From contig CAMLRJ010000001.1 of assembly GCA_946482345.1 (NCBI GenBank), positions 1-64,000 on the forward strand: a stretch of 64,000 nucleotides of DNA, read 5' to 3'. Shown here in pieces: positions 52,003 to 61,039 of the stretch (position 1 is its first letter; the number at the start of each line of letters is the position of its first letter). The notes below the pieces were generated by a model. It did no database searches. It had not been told where the DNA came from and was given only the letters and a program-made list of their open reading frames with translations. Source of the DNA: an uncultured Cellvibrio sp. (GTDB taxonomy: Bacteria; Pseudomonadota; Gammaproteobacteria; Pseudomonadales; Cellvibrionaceae). A program made the translations under genes and the position numbers.

Positions 52003-52593
52003 ATGAAACTGCTTAAATCGTTGCTTGGTATGAATACCGGCACAACTACAAAAAAGGATGCCAGAGGAAGCGAATCAGGGATCGGGCAGTTTGATGAATT
52101 ATTTGGCAGCCCCAGTAACGTCAATTTCGCTATCCGCCGCGAACGGATTTTGAAATTCGATGGCGAGCTGGTTTCAGTCGCGTCAATGGGTGATCACCCA
52201 AAACTGGTAAAGCTACTTGAGTCTCTTCTTGCTGAAGTCAACATGTGCAACAGCAATGTGAGCCGCTACGTGGCTACGCCAATCAAAAACGCTTTCCCAA
52301 ATACTGCCAAGGCAGACCAGGTGCAGAACCTGTATCTGGAACACAACAAGGCTTATATCGATATTCGCCGCCAATGCAAGGATTTGATCGAAAACGCACC
52401 CCTGCTCGCATCCGGCGACAGTGTTGATGACTTCCAGATGCTGGACGAAATCCAGAGCGTCGAAGTGTTTGGATCTTTATCAAAGATCAACGATGCCATT
52501 CACTCCTTAGAGGACGTTTGGTTACGGCTTGAACCTTTTGAAAAGGAAAGCAGCGCACTTCGCAAAAAAAGCCGTCAACCGAGTTATTCATAA
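52003..52593 (+). CDS. Hypothetical protein (196 aa)
   Basis: ATG at 52003 with GGGGAGAG upstream. A helical, soluble protein starting MKLLKSLLGMNTGTTTKKDA. The centre (RQCKDLIENAPLLASGDSVDD) and C-terminus are helical and charged. It is the last gene before the cargo. Family not recognised. Confidence 0.6.
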   Translation: MKLLKSLLGMNTGTTTKKDARGSESGIGQFDELFGSPSNVNFAIRRERILKFDGELVSVASMGDHPKLVKLLESLLAEVNMCNSNVSRYVATPIKNAFPNTAKADQVQNLYLEHNKAYIDIRRQCKDLIENAPLLASGDSVDDFQMLDEIQSVEVFGSLSKINDAIHSLEDVWLRLEPFEKESSALRKKSRQPSYS

Positions 52594-52618
52594 CGAGTCC
52601 TAAAGAGGCATCGCAATC

Positions 52619-53587
52619 ATGTTAATGAACTTCATCAAAAATCGTTCTATAACGACCCAAATTGGTTTTCTTTTTCTCCTGTTAGCGGTTTTATGGTTTT
52701 TTGGCATTCGGGCAGCAATGCACAACTTAACCGAAAAACAATTAATTGCTCAGGCACAAACAGTTGTTAACAACGTACAAAGTCTTGGCCAAATGGTTGC
52801 GGGTCACGGCGGCATCTGGGTTAAAGGTGGCGAAGCCTACCCTTATCAGTATCTTGAAAAGAAAGATGTTGGCAATGGCGAGTTTTTCTACTCGAAAAAT
52901 CCTGCGCTTGTTCAACGCGAGTTTTCCGAAAGCGTTTTGAAAAATAATTTTCCAGCAAGTTTTCGGATGACATCACTCAATGTGATGAATCCATCCAACC
53001 AGCCAAATTCATTTGAATTGTTCGCAATGACTGAAATGAAAACGGCACTGGAGAACAAAGAAAAGGTTCAACCGAAAATCAGTCACCGCGATGGTGTATT
53101 TGAATATGTCGAGCCTGTTTTTCACACCAAGGCGTGTATTGCTTGTCATGGCAACGCTGAAGACGCACCTGCATCCGTAACCAAGCATTATGGAACACGC
53201 AATGGTTTCGGTTTCAAAGAGGGTGACTTAGCAGGCGGCATTTCAGTGAAAATTAACTATGACGAATCGAAAATAGTTAAGGATATTATCGATTGGAAAA
53301 TAGCGGCTTTTATCATTATCCCTACCATAGTGTTCTTTATCTTCATTTATTTGAATACTCGGAAAATCAGCTCTCTTGCTACGCGCATCGCGAACTATCG
53401 TCGCGGCCAGAATATCGGTGTAGACGTTAAATCTATTCCTGAAGACACGAGCAATGAAATCAGCCAATTGGTTCGTTCTACTTCATCGTTGATTGGTCAG
53501 GTGAATGGAACGGTTCAACAAATGGAAGCGCTGAAGAAAGAAAATCAAACACTGAAAACGTCTCAGAAAGCCGCGCAAACCAAATAG
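52619..53587 (+). CDS. DUF3365 haem c sensor-like membrane protein
   Basis: A 322-aa protein: TM near 13-30 (QIGFLFLLLAVLWFFGI), periplasmic DUF3365 (Tll0287-like) domain with haem-binding CIACHG around residue 178, second TM (IAAFIIIPTIVFFIFIYL) near 228-246, then a HAMP-like cytosolic segment and short coiled coil with no kinase or cyclase output. Probably a redox sensor or signal receiver. It may pass signals through a separate partner such as the ATPase domain at 57187 (inference). Confidence 0.8.
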   Translation: MLMNFIKNRSITTQIGFLFLLLAVLWFFGIRAAMHNLTEKQLIAQAQTVVNNVQSLGQMVAGHGGIWVKGGEAYPYQYLEKKDVGNGEFFYSKNPALVQREFSESVLKNNFPASFRMTSLNVMNPSNQPNSFELFAMTEMKTALENKEKVQPKISHRDGVFEYVEPVFHTKACIACHGNAEDAPASVTKHYGTRNGFGFKEGDLAGGISVKINYDESKIVKDIIDWKIAAFIIIPTIVFFIFIYLNTRKISSLATRIANYRRGQNIGVDVKSIPEDTSNEISQLVRSTSSLIGQVNGTVQQMEALKKENQTLKTSQKAAQTK

Positions 53588-53599
53588 GTGAAATGAATC

Positions 53600-53869
53600 A
53601 TGGCTGTTAATAAACCAAGCTCCACAACCATAGCAGTGATCGGTGGCTTGGTGGTTGGTCATGCTTTATTTTCGCTCCGATACCCTGAAGCTTGGCCACT
53701 GGGTGTCGTCGGTCTCGTGTTGGTAGTCGCGGTTTACATTGCTATCAGCAAGAGAACATCTTCATCAGCCCCTGTTGATGAAGATGTAAAGGCTTCCGGG
53801 ACCGAGATCCAGGAGCCGATTGATAAAGAAAAAGCACGCGAGAAGCGTTTCATTAAAGTTACTTTTTAG
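53600..53869 (+). CDS. Small membrane protein (89 aa)
   Basis: Two TM segments (TIAVIGGLVVGHALFSL and PLGVVGLVLVVAVYIAI) with a charged C-terminal tail. It sits between the haem sensor and the porin with short gaps. No family. Confidence 0.6.
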   Translation: MAVNKPSSTTIAVIGGLVVGHALFSLRYPEAWPLGVVGLVLVVAVYIAISKRTSSSAPVDEDVKASGTEIQEPIDKEKAREKRFIKVTF

Positions 53870-53882
53870 AGGATCGTCGTTC

Positions 53883-54818
53883 ATGAAAAAATCTTTGTTA
53901 CATATTGCGATTGCAACTTTCTCTTTGATTGCATTGCCATCGTTTGCCGATGTTGTTGTTTACGGAAAAGCTAACGTTTCTTTGCAACAAGCCGATGAAA
54001 ACAGCAATGATAAAACCGAAGTGGTAAGCAATGCTTCGCGTATTGGTATCAAAGGCTCAGAGGTTATTAGCGGTGGACTGAAAGCTATCTACCAGTTTGA
54101 ATACCAAACTGAAGTGGACGATGGAACCACAGCAAGCAATCAAACGTTTTCACAACGCAACATCTATGTCGGTCTGCAAGGTTCTGGTGGAACTATTATC
54201 GCCGGTCATTTCGATACACCTACTAAAGCGGTGCAAGAAAAAATTGATCTGTTTAATGACCTGGAAGGGGACATCATTAATATCCTGCGCGGTGAAATTC
54301 GCTCAAAAAATATCGTCCAATATACAACTCCCGGTTCTTGGGGTGGTTTCGCCACATCTGTAGCGTTTGTTGGTAAAGAAACCGATGGTGTTGATGACGG
54401 TTACTCTGCTGCCGTTTCCTACACCTCTCCGGCGTTCTACGTGGGCATTGCAATGGATCAAGATGTTGAAGCTGTTGATGTCGATCTTTTGCGAGCAGCG
54501 CTGCGCGTCACGCTGGGGCCAGTACAGCTTGGTGCTTTGGCCGAAGAGTACGACAACGGTGTCAGTGATAAAGAAACGGGATACCTTGGCTCGATTCTTT
54601 GGAACATTACTCCAAACTGGGCGGCCAAAATTCAGTATGGCCAATCAGACGTAAAAATGCTTGATGGTGAGACAGCAAGTATCGGTCTGGATTACAAACT
54701 CTCTGCCAATATGACCTTATTTTCTTACTACACAACTGTCGAAAATGATGTGCTTGTCGAGCTCGCTAATCCGCGCGATGACAAGTATGCAGGCATTGGT
54801 TTTGATTTGAAGTTTTAA
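53883..54818 (+). CDS. Gram-negative porin
   Basis: ATG at 53883 gives a signal peptide (LLHIAIATFSLIALPSFA). The 311-aa product begins DVVVYGKANVSLQQAD, shows NASRIGIKGSEVISGGLKAIYQFEYQ, GTIIAGHFDTPTK, and ends with the outer-membrane signature aromatic GIGFDLKF. Trimeric general porins are typical of this fold. A terminator follows. Confidence 0.85.
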   Translation: MKKSLLHIAIATFSLIALPSFADVVVYGKANVSLQQADENSNDKTEVVSNASRIGIKGSEVISGGLKAIYQFEYQTEVDDGTTASNQTFSQRNIYVGLQGSGGTIIAGHFDTPTKAVQEKIDLFNDLEGDIINILRGEIRSKNIVQYTTPGSWGGFATSVAFVGKETDGVDDGYSAAVSYTSPAFYVGIAMDQDVEAVDVDLLRAALRVTLGPVQLGALAEEYDNGVSDKETGYLGSILWNITPNWAAKIQYGQSDVKMLDGETASIGLDYKLSANMTLFSYYTTVENDVLVELANPRDDKYAGIGFDLKF

Positions 54819-54847
54819 TTGTTTTTTCTCCTGTAGCTAGCCCGCTT

Positions 54848-54873
54848 TGACCACCTCCGGGTGGTCATTTTTT
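54848..54873 (+). terminator. Rho-independent terminator
   Basis: TGACCACC, TCCG, GGTGGTCA then ATTTTTT. It follows the porin. Confidence 0.9.
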
Positions 54874-54895
54874 CACTATCCACGGTAGAAGCTTT

Positions 54896-55483
54896 ATGTT
54901 TGATGCCAAATTGAATTCCCACTTTGTTATCGCTGACGCAAGTGAAAGCAAAAAAGCAGTGCTCTGCATTAGTGAAGTTGAATCACTGCATAAACATTAC
55001 GACAGCATTGGTGATGAATTTCCCAAACTAAAAGAAAGTGAAGAGGATTTTCATATCGCTTATGGTGCGTACATCGCACAACCTGGCAAAAGCGCTGATA
55101 TGGCAATTGCCGATTTTTTATTGAGTAAGGGGCTGTGGCTCGGGCTCATCGACGATAACATTTGCCGAATCATTGCGTTTCATGACGCAATAAACGCTGA
55201 ACCAACAAAGCTGCATAACCTGATTAAAATTCCATTTGCATGCCTTATCCAGACACGACCAGATGTGATTAATAAATTCATGAATGGTAAGGGTTCGCTA
55301 GCCGCTTGTTTTCTTCGTTATCCGGGGATGTCTGCCGCACTAAATATTTATAACCGCCCTGGAATTATTGCCATCAAGCGTATTGAAAAGCGGCTGGGTA
55401 CAAATGGCCCCGTAACACAAGATAACTGGCGGGAACATGTATTCAAAGACCGTATCAGTACCACGGCGAAAGCCATTGTTTGA
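54896..55483 (+). CDS. Hypothetical protein (195 aa)
   Basis: A soluble protein (MFDAKLNSHFVIADASESKK...) starting 23 nt after the porin terminator. The C-terminus is basic (IKRIEKRLGTNGPVTQDNWR). No signal or membrane segment. It probably opens the spermidine-synthase-like unit. Family unknown. Confidence 0.55.
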   Translation: MFDAKLNSHFVIADASESKKAVLCISEVESLHKHYDSIGDEFPKLKESEEDFHIAYGAYIAQPGKSADMAIADFLLSKGLWLGLIDDNICRIIAFHDAINAEPTKLHNLIKIPFACLIQTRPDVINKFMNGKGSLAACFLRYPGMSAALNIYNRPGIIAIKRIEKRLGTNGPVTQDNWREHVFKDRISTTAKAIV

Positions 55484-55495
55484 GTGAGGCCATTT

Positions 55496-56218
55496 ATGAA
55501 TCGCAGCTTTGTTAACCTAATCGTTTTTTGCGCTGTCGCCTGGTCTGGTTTTTTTATCATGTGCCTGGAGCTCCTGGGTGCAAGATTATTGGCTCCCTAT
55601 TACGGCAACAGCATTTTTGTGTGGGGCGGTATTATTTTTGTATTCATGACTCTGCTTTCTGCCGGGTATCTCATCGGCGGAAAACTGTCATTAAATAACC
55701 CAAGCATGACAACGCTGGGCGTGTTGCTTTTTTTGGAAGCTGTTCTTGCAATCCCGGTGGTAACGATTAGCACAAAGCTGCTGGAAACTCTGTCTATTGC
55801 CGTTCCAGATCCTCGCTATGGATCTATGCTGGGTGCCATTGGATTGTTTGGTTTATCCACTTTGGCTTCTGGCGCAGTTACACCCTATGCGATCCGATTT
55901 ATGGCAACGGAAATTGATTCAGTTGGTGCCAGTGCAGGGCGACTTATATTCTGTTCTACGTTGGGATCAGCAGCAGGCACACTGATCACCTCTTTTTACC
56001 TGGTATTGTTATTCGAGATAAACACAATCCTGTGGATGGCAATCCTGATTTCGATGTTCACCGGTTTTCTTCTGATGGGGTTGGGCCGTTTGATTAAAAA
56101 ACGCAACGTTGCAGTTGCGGCATTCGCCATTTCGCCTTTAGCAAAATCCAGCGATGCAGAAGCCGAGGCGATCTTTGCTAATACCCGTTTTTTGGCTAAG
56201 GGTGATTTACGTGGTTAA
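55496..56218 (+). CDS. Membrane half of a spermidine-synthase-like pair
   Basis: ATG at 55496 (GAGG upstream). The 240-aa product has about six TM segments (VNLIVFCAVAWSGFFIMCLE, WGGIIFVFMTLLSAGYLIGG, and others) and the conserved LELLGARLLAPYYGNSIFVWG start typical of fused membrane/spermidine synthases. In most homologues the enzymatic domain is attached; here it is a separate, overlapping gene. Odd tail beyond the last TM. Confidence 0.75.
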   Translation: MNRSFVNLIVFCAVAWSGFFIMCLELLGARLLAPYYGNSIFVWGGIIFVFMTLLSAGYLIGGKLSLNNPSMTTLGVLLFLEAVLAIPVVTISTKLLETLSIAVPDPRYGSMLGAIGLFGLSTLASGAVTPYAIRFMATEIDSVGASAGRLIFCSTLGSAAGTLITSFYLVLLFEINTILWMAILISMFTGFLLMGLGRLIKKRNVAVAAFAISPLAKSSDAEAEAIFANTRFLAKGDLRG

Positions 56219-57041
56219 GTTTTTAATTATCCTGTCGTTGATATTTCCGCTGCCCGCGTTAAGCAGCAGCTTTTCTACTCAGTACGACAAGATTATCCAT
56301 CAGCGCACCTCGCTGTATCGCAACATCTTGGTTGTTGATGGTGATGGCTACCGCTGCATGACATTTGGCCGCTTTAACGGCCAGCAAAGCTGTATAGATC
56401 CAGATAAACCCGACACACTCCTGTTCCCTTACTATCAAGGCTTGATGCGATCAACAGATATTGCCAATGGGGTTAATTCAATTCTGGTGATTGGAGTTGG
56501 GGGAGGGGTTATTCCGTTAGCGCTTGCACGCCATTACCCGTCGGCTGTTGTAGACGCCGTAGAGCTCGATAAAGAAGTGGTTAATATCGCCCGTGATTAT
56601 TTTCAATATCGAGAGACACCCAACATGACGACCTATGTTGACGATGGCCGGATGTTTGTCCGAAAGGCGATTCGCACAAACAAAAAATACGACCTGATCG
56701 TCATGGATGCTTTCGATAAAGAATCGATCCCGGAACATCTTGCGACCCAGGAGTTTTACCATCAGTTAAATCAACTGTTAACACCAACAGGGCTCATTGC
56801 AACCAATACATTTTCTACAGGGCCACAAATACCTCATGAAAATGCAACTTACCTGGCTGTTTTCCAGCACCTGTATGAATTAAACGTGGGCAGCAACCGG
56901 GTTTTATTCGCTTTCAATCATGGGGACCTGGCTGAAAAGATGACGCAAGGGTTCAAACACCTGCATTTGGACACAGTTAGATCAATAAAGCCATTTACTG
57001 ATCAGTTCGCGCCAATCAACGTGATTTTATGCGACAAATAA
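56211..57041 (+). CDS. Spermidine-synthase-like domain protein with N-terminal hydrophobic segment
   Basis: GTG at 56211, preceded by AAGGG, overlaps the membrane gene by 8 nt. Residues 1-20 are a hydrophobic signal or anchor (FLIILSLIFPLPALSSS). Then the Rossmann-type synthase: ILVIGVGGGVIPLALARHYP, VDAVELDKEVVNIARDYF, YVDDGRMFV and YDLIVMDAFDKESIPEHL. The family includes aminopropyltransferases and membrane-linked homologues with unknown substrates. If the segment is a cleaved signal, the enzyme would be periplasmic, which is unusual. Confidence 0.75.
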   Translation: MVKFLIILSLIFPLPALSSSFSTQYDKIIHQRTSLYRNILVVDGDGYRCMTFGRFNGQQSCIDPDKPDTLLFPYYQGLMRSTDIANGVNSILVIGVGGGVIPLALARHYPSAVVDAVELDKEVVNIARDYFQYRETPNMTTYVDDGRMFVRKAIRTNKKYDLIVMDAFDKESIPEHLATQEFYHQLNQLLTPTGLIATNTFSTGPQIPHENATYLAVFQHLYELNVGSNRVLFAFNHGDLAEKMTQGFKHLHLDTVRSIKPFTDQFAPINVILCDK

Positions 57042-57113
57042 GAATAACCCGACTTTTATATATACTTATAAGGAATATATGAATGTTTGAGTCCAAAAAA
57101 AACGGTCTATGTA

Positions 57114-57132
57114 CCTAGTAAATTTTACTAGG
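57114..57132. promoter_or_regulatory. Perfect palindrome, candidate LuxR/NarL-type operator
   Basis: CCTAGTAAA, T, TTTACTAGG is a perfect 9-bp inverted repeat about 55 bp before the ATPase-domain gene. Half-sites of this size suit a LuxR/NarL-type dimer; the PAS-LuxR gene is next door, so autoregulation is plausible (inference). Confidence 0.5.
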
Positions 57133-57186
57133 GACTAAATCATTGTGGTTTTCGTAACATATGCACCAATGTCGGAGAGCTCGCTA

Positions 57187-57588
57187 ATGACAACTTTCAG
57201 CCTGAAGCACTCACTCAGTCAGCTACTTAGGGAAACGGTATCCCTGGATAGCAACGTCATGCTGAATTTTTCAAAAAGCGCTGAGAAAGCGATATTTCCT
57301 GTAGCTACAGCATCTGTTTTGTTAACGGTCGCCCAGGAAGCGTTTATGCAGGCCAACCATGCGAAATCATCACAAGTAACTTGTTCTGTTGATTTGGAAA
57401 TCAACACCTTGGTGCTTCAGATTATCAACAATGGTCAGGGGGGAACTCCTGGTAGTGAAGGTGACGCAATCAGTCGAATCAAATCTCACATGAATCAAGT
57501 TGGTGGCTCAGTGGAAGTAAAAAAACAGGAAACTCATTTGGAAGGAACAGAGGTAACAGTAAAAATGAAAATTGAATACACGACGTGA
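57187..57588 (+). CDS. Stand-alone histidine-kinase ATPase domain
   Basis: ATG at 57187 has GGAG 10 nt upstream. The 133-aa product aligns with the HATPase_c end of NarX-type kinases: LLTVAQEAFMQANHAKSSQ (N-box-like), a G1-like NNGQGGT, RIKSHMNQVGGSVEV (G2-like) and EGTEVTVKMKI. There is no dimerisation/phosphoacceptor domain or sensor. It may act with the haem sensor or PAS-LuxR protein or as an anti-regulator. Confidence 0.7.
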   Translation: MTTFSLKHSLSQLLRETVSLDSNVMLNFSKSAEKAIFPVATASVLLTVAQEAFMQANHAKSSQVTCSVDLEINTLVLQIINNGQGGTPGSEGDAISRIKSHMNQVGGSVEVKKQETHLEGTEVTVKMKIEYTT

Positions 57589-57650
57589 CGGTTCAGCTCC
57601 AACATTAATGCGCGCGCGTAATACTGCGGCGCGAAGGAAATAAAAAAGAT

Positions 57651-58292
57651 ATGAATTCAGCGACAATACTAAACTCAATTAATCATTGTGTTTTTCTAAA
57701 AAATCGAGACGGAACATACCAGTGGGTGAATGAGCAATTTGCAAAAATTGCGGGGATTCCCAGTGATAAATTAGTCGGCTTGACCGATAACGATTTAATT
57801 TGGAATGCACAGGCAGAATATTTTCGCACAACGGAACTTTCCGTTCTTGAAGGCGAATCATTTTGCAATATCGAGCGAACCATTACTGGTGCGCAGGGCG
57901 TTACAAAAATTATTCTTAGTCTCTCTCCTTATCGATCTGATACAGGGGAGATACTTGGCGTCATCGGTAATTTCTTCAACTGTGCCCAACAATTCTTTAT
58001 TGTTCAATCTAATGGAACATTCCAAAACAACCGTTTCTTTTTGGAGTTCACCAATCAATGGTTAACTACTGAAGAGTTGCGCGTTTTGTATTACGTCTTT
58101 CAGGGTTTCACCGCAAAAAAAATTGCCGAAAAAACCAATAAGAGCGTTAGAACAGCAGACTATCACTTAGAGAATATTAAAAACAAAATGGGCTGCCAGA
58201 AAAAAGACGAAATAATAGAAGTCGCGATGAGGCACGGGATATTCTGGGACATTATCTCTGCTCCACATCAATTCGACGATCAGGATATTTGA
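57651..58292 (+). CDS. PAS-LuxR transcriptional regulator
   Basis: A 213-aa protein. Residues 5-110 form a PAS domain (VFLKNRDGTYQWVNEQFAKI, GLTDNDLIWN, ILSLSPYRSDTGEILGVIG). Residues 140-200 form a LuxR-type HTH (LTTEELRVLYYVFQGFTAKK, IAEKTNKSVRTADYHLENIK, NKMGCQ). There is no receiver domain. It could sense a ligand or redox state through PAS and control the TonB receptor operon. Confidence 0.85.
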   Translation: MNSATILNSINHCVFLKNRDGTYQWVNEQFAKIAGIPSDKLVGLTDNDLIWNAQAEYFRTTELSVLEGESFCNIERTITGAQGVTKIILSLSPYRSDTGEILGVIGNFFNCAQQFFIVQSNGTFQNNRFFLEFTNQWLTTEELRVLYYVFQGFTAKKIAEKTNKSVRTADYHLENIKNKMGCQKKDEIIEVAMRHGIFWDIISAPHQFDDQDI

Positions 58293-58302
58293 GATTAAAT
58301 AT

Positions 58303-58830
58303 ATGAATGAATTCAATTTTTCGACCTTCGCAGAATTGGTAGCTCACCTGGAGTTAGCCACTCACGTCGAAGGCGGCTTTTACCGTGAAACCTATCGCGC
58401 CAAGAATAAGGTTAATACGGCGCGTGGCCTTCGCAATGAAATGACATCAATCTATTATTGCTTGCCGTCTGACGATTTTTCAGTGTGGCACAAGCTCATT
58501 GATCTCGAAGAAACCTTTCACTATCACTACGGTGATCCTGCCATCATTTATAAAATTGTTGACGGTAAAATTGTGAGTGAAAACCTTGGCCCCGAACCAT
58601 TTGGCCACAGCAAGATTGTGATGCCTCCAAACGTCTGGTTTGCTATCAAACCGAGCGGAATGAAACATCCAGCAGATTACTCATTGATGAGCTGTCAGGT
58701 GGTTCCAGGTTTTGAATTTGTTGATTTAGTTATCGCAGATGATTCCATTCTGGATGAAATCACCGATACAAACCAACACAAGCTGGCAATGAGCCTGCTT
58801 AAAAGTACACACAACTCGCGTAAAAAGTAG
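58303..58830 (+). CDS. DUF985 (cupin_5) protein
   Basis: A 175-aa cupin: EGGFYRETYRAKN start, TSIYYCLPSDDFSVWHKLID, EETFHYHYGDPAIIY, MPPNVWFAIKPSG and the closing SCQVVPGFEFVDLVIAD. Members bind metal or small sugars but have no firm function. Between the regulator and TonB receptor genes, 8-11 nt gaps; likely one operon. Confidence 0.9.
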   Translation: MNEFNFSTFAELVAHLELATHVEGGFYRETYRAKNKVNTARGLRNEMTSIYYCLPSDDFSVWHKLIDLEETFHYHYGDPAIIYKIVDGKIVSENLGPEPFGHSKIVMPPNVWFAIKPSGMKHPADYSLMSCQVVPGFEFVDLVIADDSILDEITDTNQHKLAMSLLKSTHNSRKK

Positions 58831-58838
58831 GGACGATT

Positions 58839-61007
58839 ATGACTTTTGATTACCGCAAATTATGGCTGACTACCCTCATTGGTGGTTTTATTGGTGCCCC
58901 CGGATTTTCATTTGCTGAATCTCGGCAAGAAGGGCTATCACTCGAAGAAATTTTGGTGACGGCGCAAAAGCGTGAGGAATCGAATAAGCAAGTACCGGTC
59001 TCTATCTCCGTGATGGGAGAAGAAAGTATCGATAATATCTTTTCAGCCGGTGATGACGTTCAATCTCTTTCTGGACACATCCCAGGTCTTTATATTGAGT
59101 CCAGTAATGGAAGAATTGCTCCGCGTTTTTATTTGCGTGGTTTGGGCAATGTTGATTTCGATTTATCCGCATCACAACCTGTTTCCGTCGTTTATGACAA
59201 TGTGGTGATGGAGAATGTCATTCTCAAATCAACACCGCTTTTTGATATTGAGTCTGTTGAGGTTTCTCGCGGTCCACAAGGCACCTTGTTCGGTCGCAAT
59301 ACCACCGCTGGTGTCGTTGCGTTTACATCAAAACGTCCATCAGCAGAAACCGATGTTAGCGGAAAATTATCTTACGGTTCTTATGATTCAGTGAATTTTG
59401 AATCTGCTGTAGGCGGAACACTGGTAGATGACAAACTCTTTGCACGATTCTCGATGTTAGCGCAATCCAGGGGCGATTGGATCAATAATGCCTACACTGG
59501 CGAAAAAGATGCGTTTGGTGGCCACGAGGAATACGCTGGCCGCGTACAATTGTTGTATACGCCAGTCGAAACATTTTCTGCATTGTTGAATGTGCATGCT
59601 CGCGATCTCGATGGTAGTCAGACCGCGTTTCGTGCAAATGTTTTTGATAAAGGCTCGAATGAGCCAAATGAAAATTACAACCGCGATACCGTTTTTTATG
59701 ATGGCGGGAACAATAATACCCAGCAATATGATGGGTCTGGCGCATCATTGACTCTTGATTTTAATCTTGGCGAATACCAGCTCACCACGATCTCTGCTTT
59801 TGAAAAGGCTGATGGCTCCAACACCGGGGACATCGACGGTGGTGTTGCCGGTGTTGGCCCTGGTTTTATTCCTTTCTCATCAGAAACCGTCGATGCGGGC
59901 GATATAGAGCAAACCACTCATGAAATTCGACTGGCCAACACAGCCGGGTCCTTTTGGACATGGCAAGTTGGTGCGTTCTATTTTGACTCCGATCTGAGTG
60001 TATTTACGGATGCGGGTTTTAATTCAGCAACTGTGTACCATGCGAATAAATCCACGGCGATATTTGCTCATAACAGTTTTAATTTTGATCGTTGGATTTT
60101 GTCGGCGGGTGTTCGTTATACCGATGATAAAAAAGAATTCAGTTCAAATGCACCTGGCGTGAATGAGATCGATGTAAGCGAGCACAGACCAAGTTGGGAT
60201 TTATCTGCAACCTGGTTATTTACCGACGCAATTAGTTTTTATACTCGCGTTGCAGACGGTTTCCGCGCACCATCGATCCAAGGTAGAAACGTAGCGTTTT
60301 TTGGGCAACCATCGGTTGCTAAATCAGAAGAAGCGTTGTCTGTGGAGCTGGGTGTAAAAGGAGATTTTTTCTCCGACACATTACGACTCAATGCCGCCGT
60401 ATTTTCTTACGACATTGATAATTTCCAACTCAGCGCGATTGGGGGAACCACCAACAGCAACGAACTTATGAACGCGGATTCCGGGAAAGGGCAGGGTATC
60501 GAAGCTGATATTGAATATCTGCCAACCCCTAATACCCGCATCACCTTTGGCTATACCTACGCTGATACGGAAATTCGCGACAGCGATTTATTCACAGCGG
60601 TATGCGGCTCAGGTCAATGTACTGTGACTGACCCAGTAAATTCTCAAGGGTTCGCCAACATCAACGGAAATCCGTTTCCTGGTGCGCCTAAGACCAGCGC
60701 CAATTTAACCTTCTACTATCAAATGCCGATTGATGCTGGCCGTGTGTACTTTATGACGGACTGGATCTATTCAAGCAAAAACAATCTCGCGCTTTATGAA
60801 TCCAAAGAATTTGTTACGGATAGCCAATTTGAAGGTGGTCTCCGTATAGGCTTCAAAAATCGCTCCGAAGATCTCGATGTGTCCCTATTCGCACGTAACG
60901 TCACTGACGAAGACAACGTGAAAGGCTTTGTTGATTTCAACAACAACACGGGATTTTTTAATGAGCCCCGTTTTGTCGGTGTTGAAATTCGCAAGAACCT
61001 CTTTTAA
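58839..61007 (+). CDS. TonB-dependent outer-membrane receptor
   Basis: A 722-aa protein with a signal peptide, a plug domain (SLEEILVTAQKREESNKQVP, GLYIESSNGRIAPRFYLRGLG, VEVSRGPQGTLFGRNTTAGV), and a 22-strand-type barrel ending FVGVEIRKNLF (terminal phenylalanine). It imports a large ligand; cupin and PAS-LuxR neighbours do not settle its substrate. Iron complexes, B12 or carbohydrates are all possible. Confidence 0.95.
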   Translation: MTFDYRKLWLTTLIGGFIGAPGFSFAESRQEGLSLEEILVTAQKREESNKQVPVSISVMGEESIDNIFSAGDDVQSLSGHIPGLYIESSNGRIAPRFYLRGLGNVDFDLSASQPVSVVYDNVVMENVILKSTPLFDIESVEVSRGPQGTLFGRNTTAGVVAFTSKRPSAETDVSGKLSYGSYDSVNFESAVGGTLVDDKLFARFSMLAQSRGDWINNAYTGEKDAFGGHEEYAGRVQLLYTPVETFSALLNVHARDLDGSQTAFRANVFDKGSNEPNENYNRDTVFYDGGNNNTQQYDGSGASLTLDFNLGEYQLTTISAFEKADGSNTGDIDGGVAGVGPGFIPFSSETVDAGDIEQTTHEIRLANTAGSFWTWQVGAFYFDSDLSVFTDAGFNSATVYHANKSTAIFAHNSFNFDRWILSAGVRYTDDKKEFSSNAPGVNEIDVSEHRPSWDLSATWLFTDAISFYTRVADGFRAPSIQGRNVAFFGQPSVAKSEEALSVELGVKGDFFSDTLRLNAAVFSYDIDNFQLSAIGGTTNSNELMNADSGKGQGIEADIEYLPTPNTRITFGYTYADTEIRDSDLFTAVCGSGQCTVTDPVNSQGFANINGNPFPGAPKTSANLTFYYQMPIDAGRVYFMTDWIYSSKNNLALYESKEFVTDSQFEGGLRIGFKNRSEDLDVSLFARNVTDEDNVKGFVDFNNNTGFFNEPRFVGVEIRKNLF

Positions 61008-61039
61008 TCCAGAATTCAGCGCGTATCTACGAGGCTCCT

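Noticed and set aside
51459..52124. A 221-codon frame opposite ssb
   Set aside because: It is antisense to the well-supported SSB gene and has no recognisable protein features.
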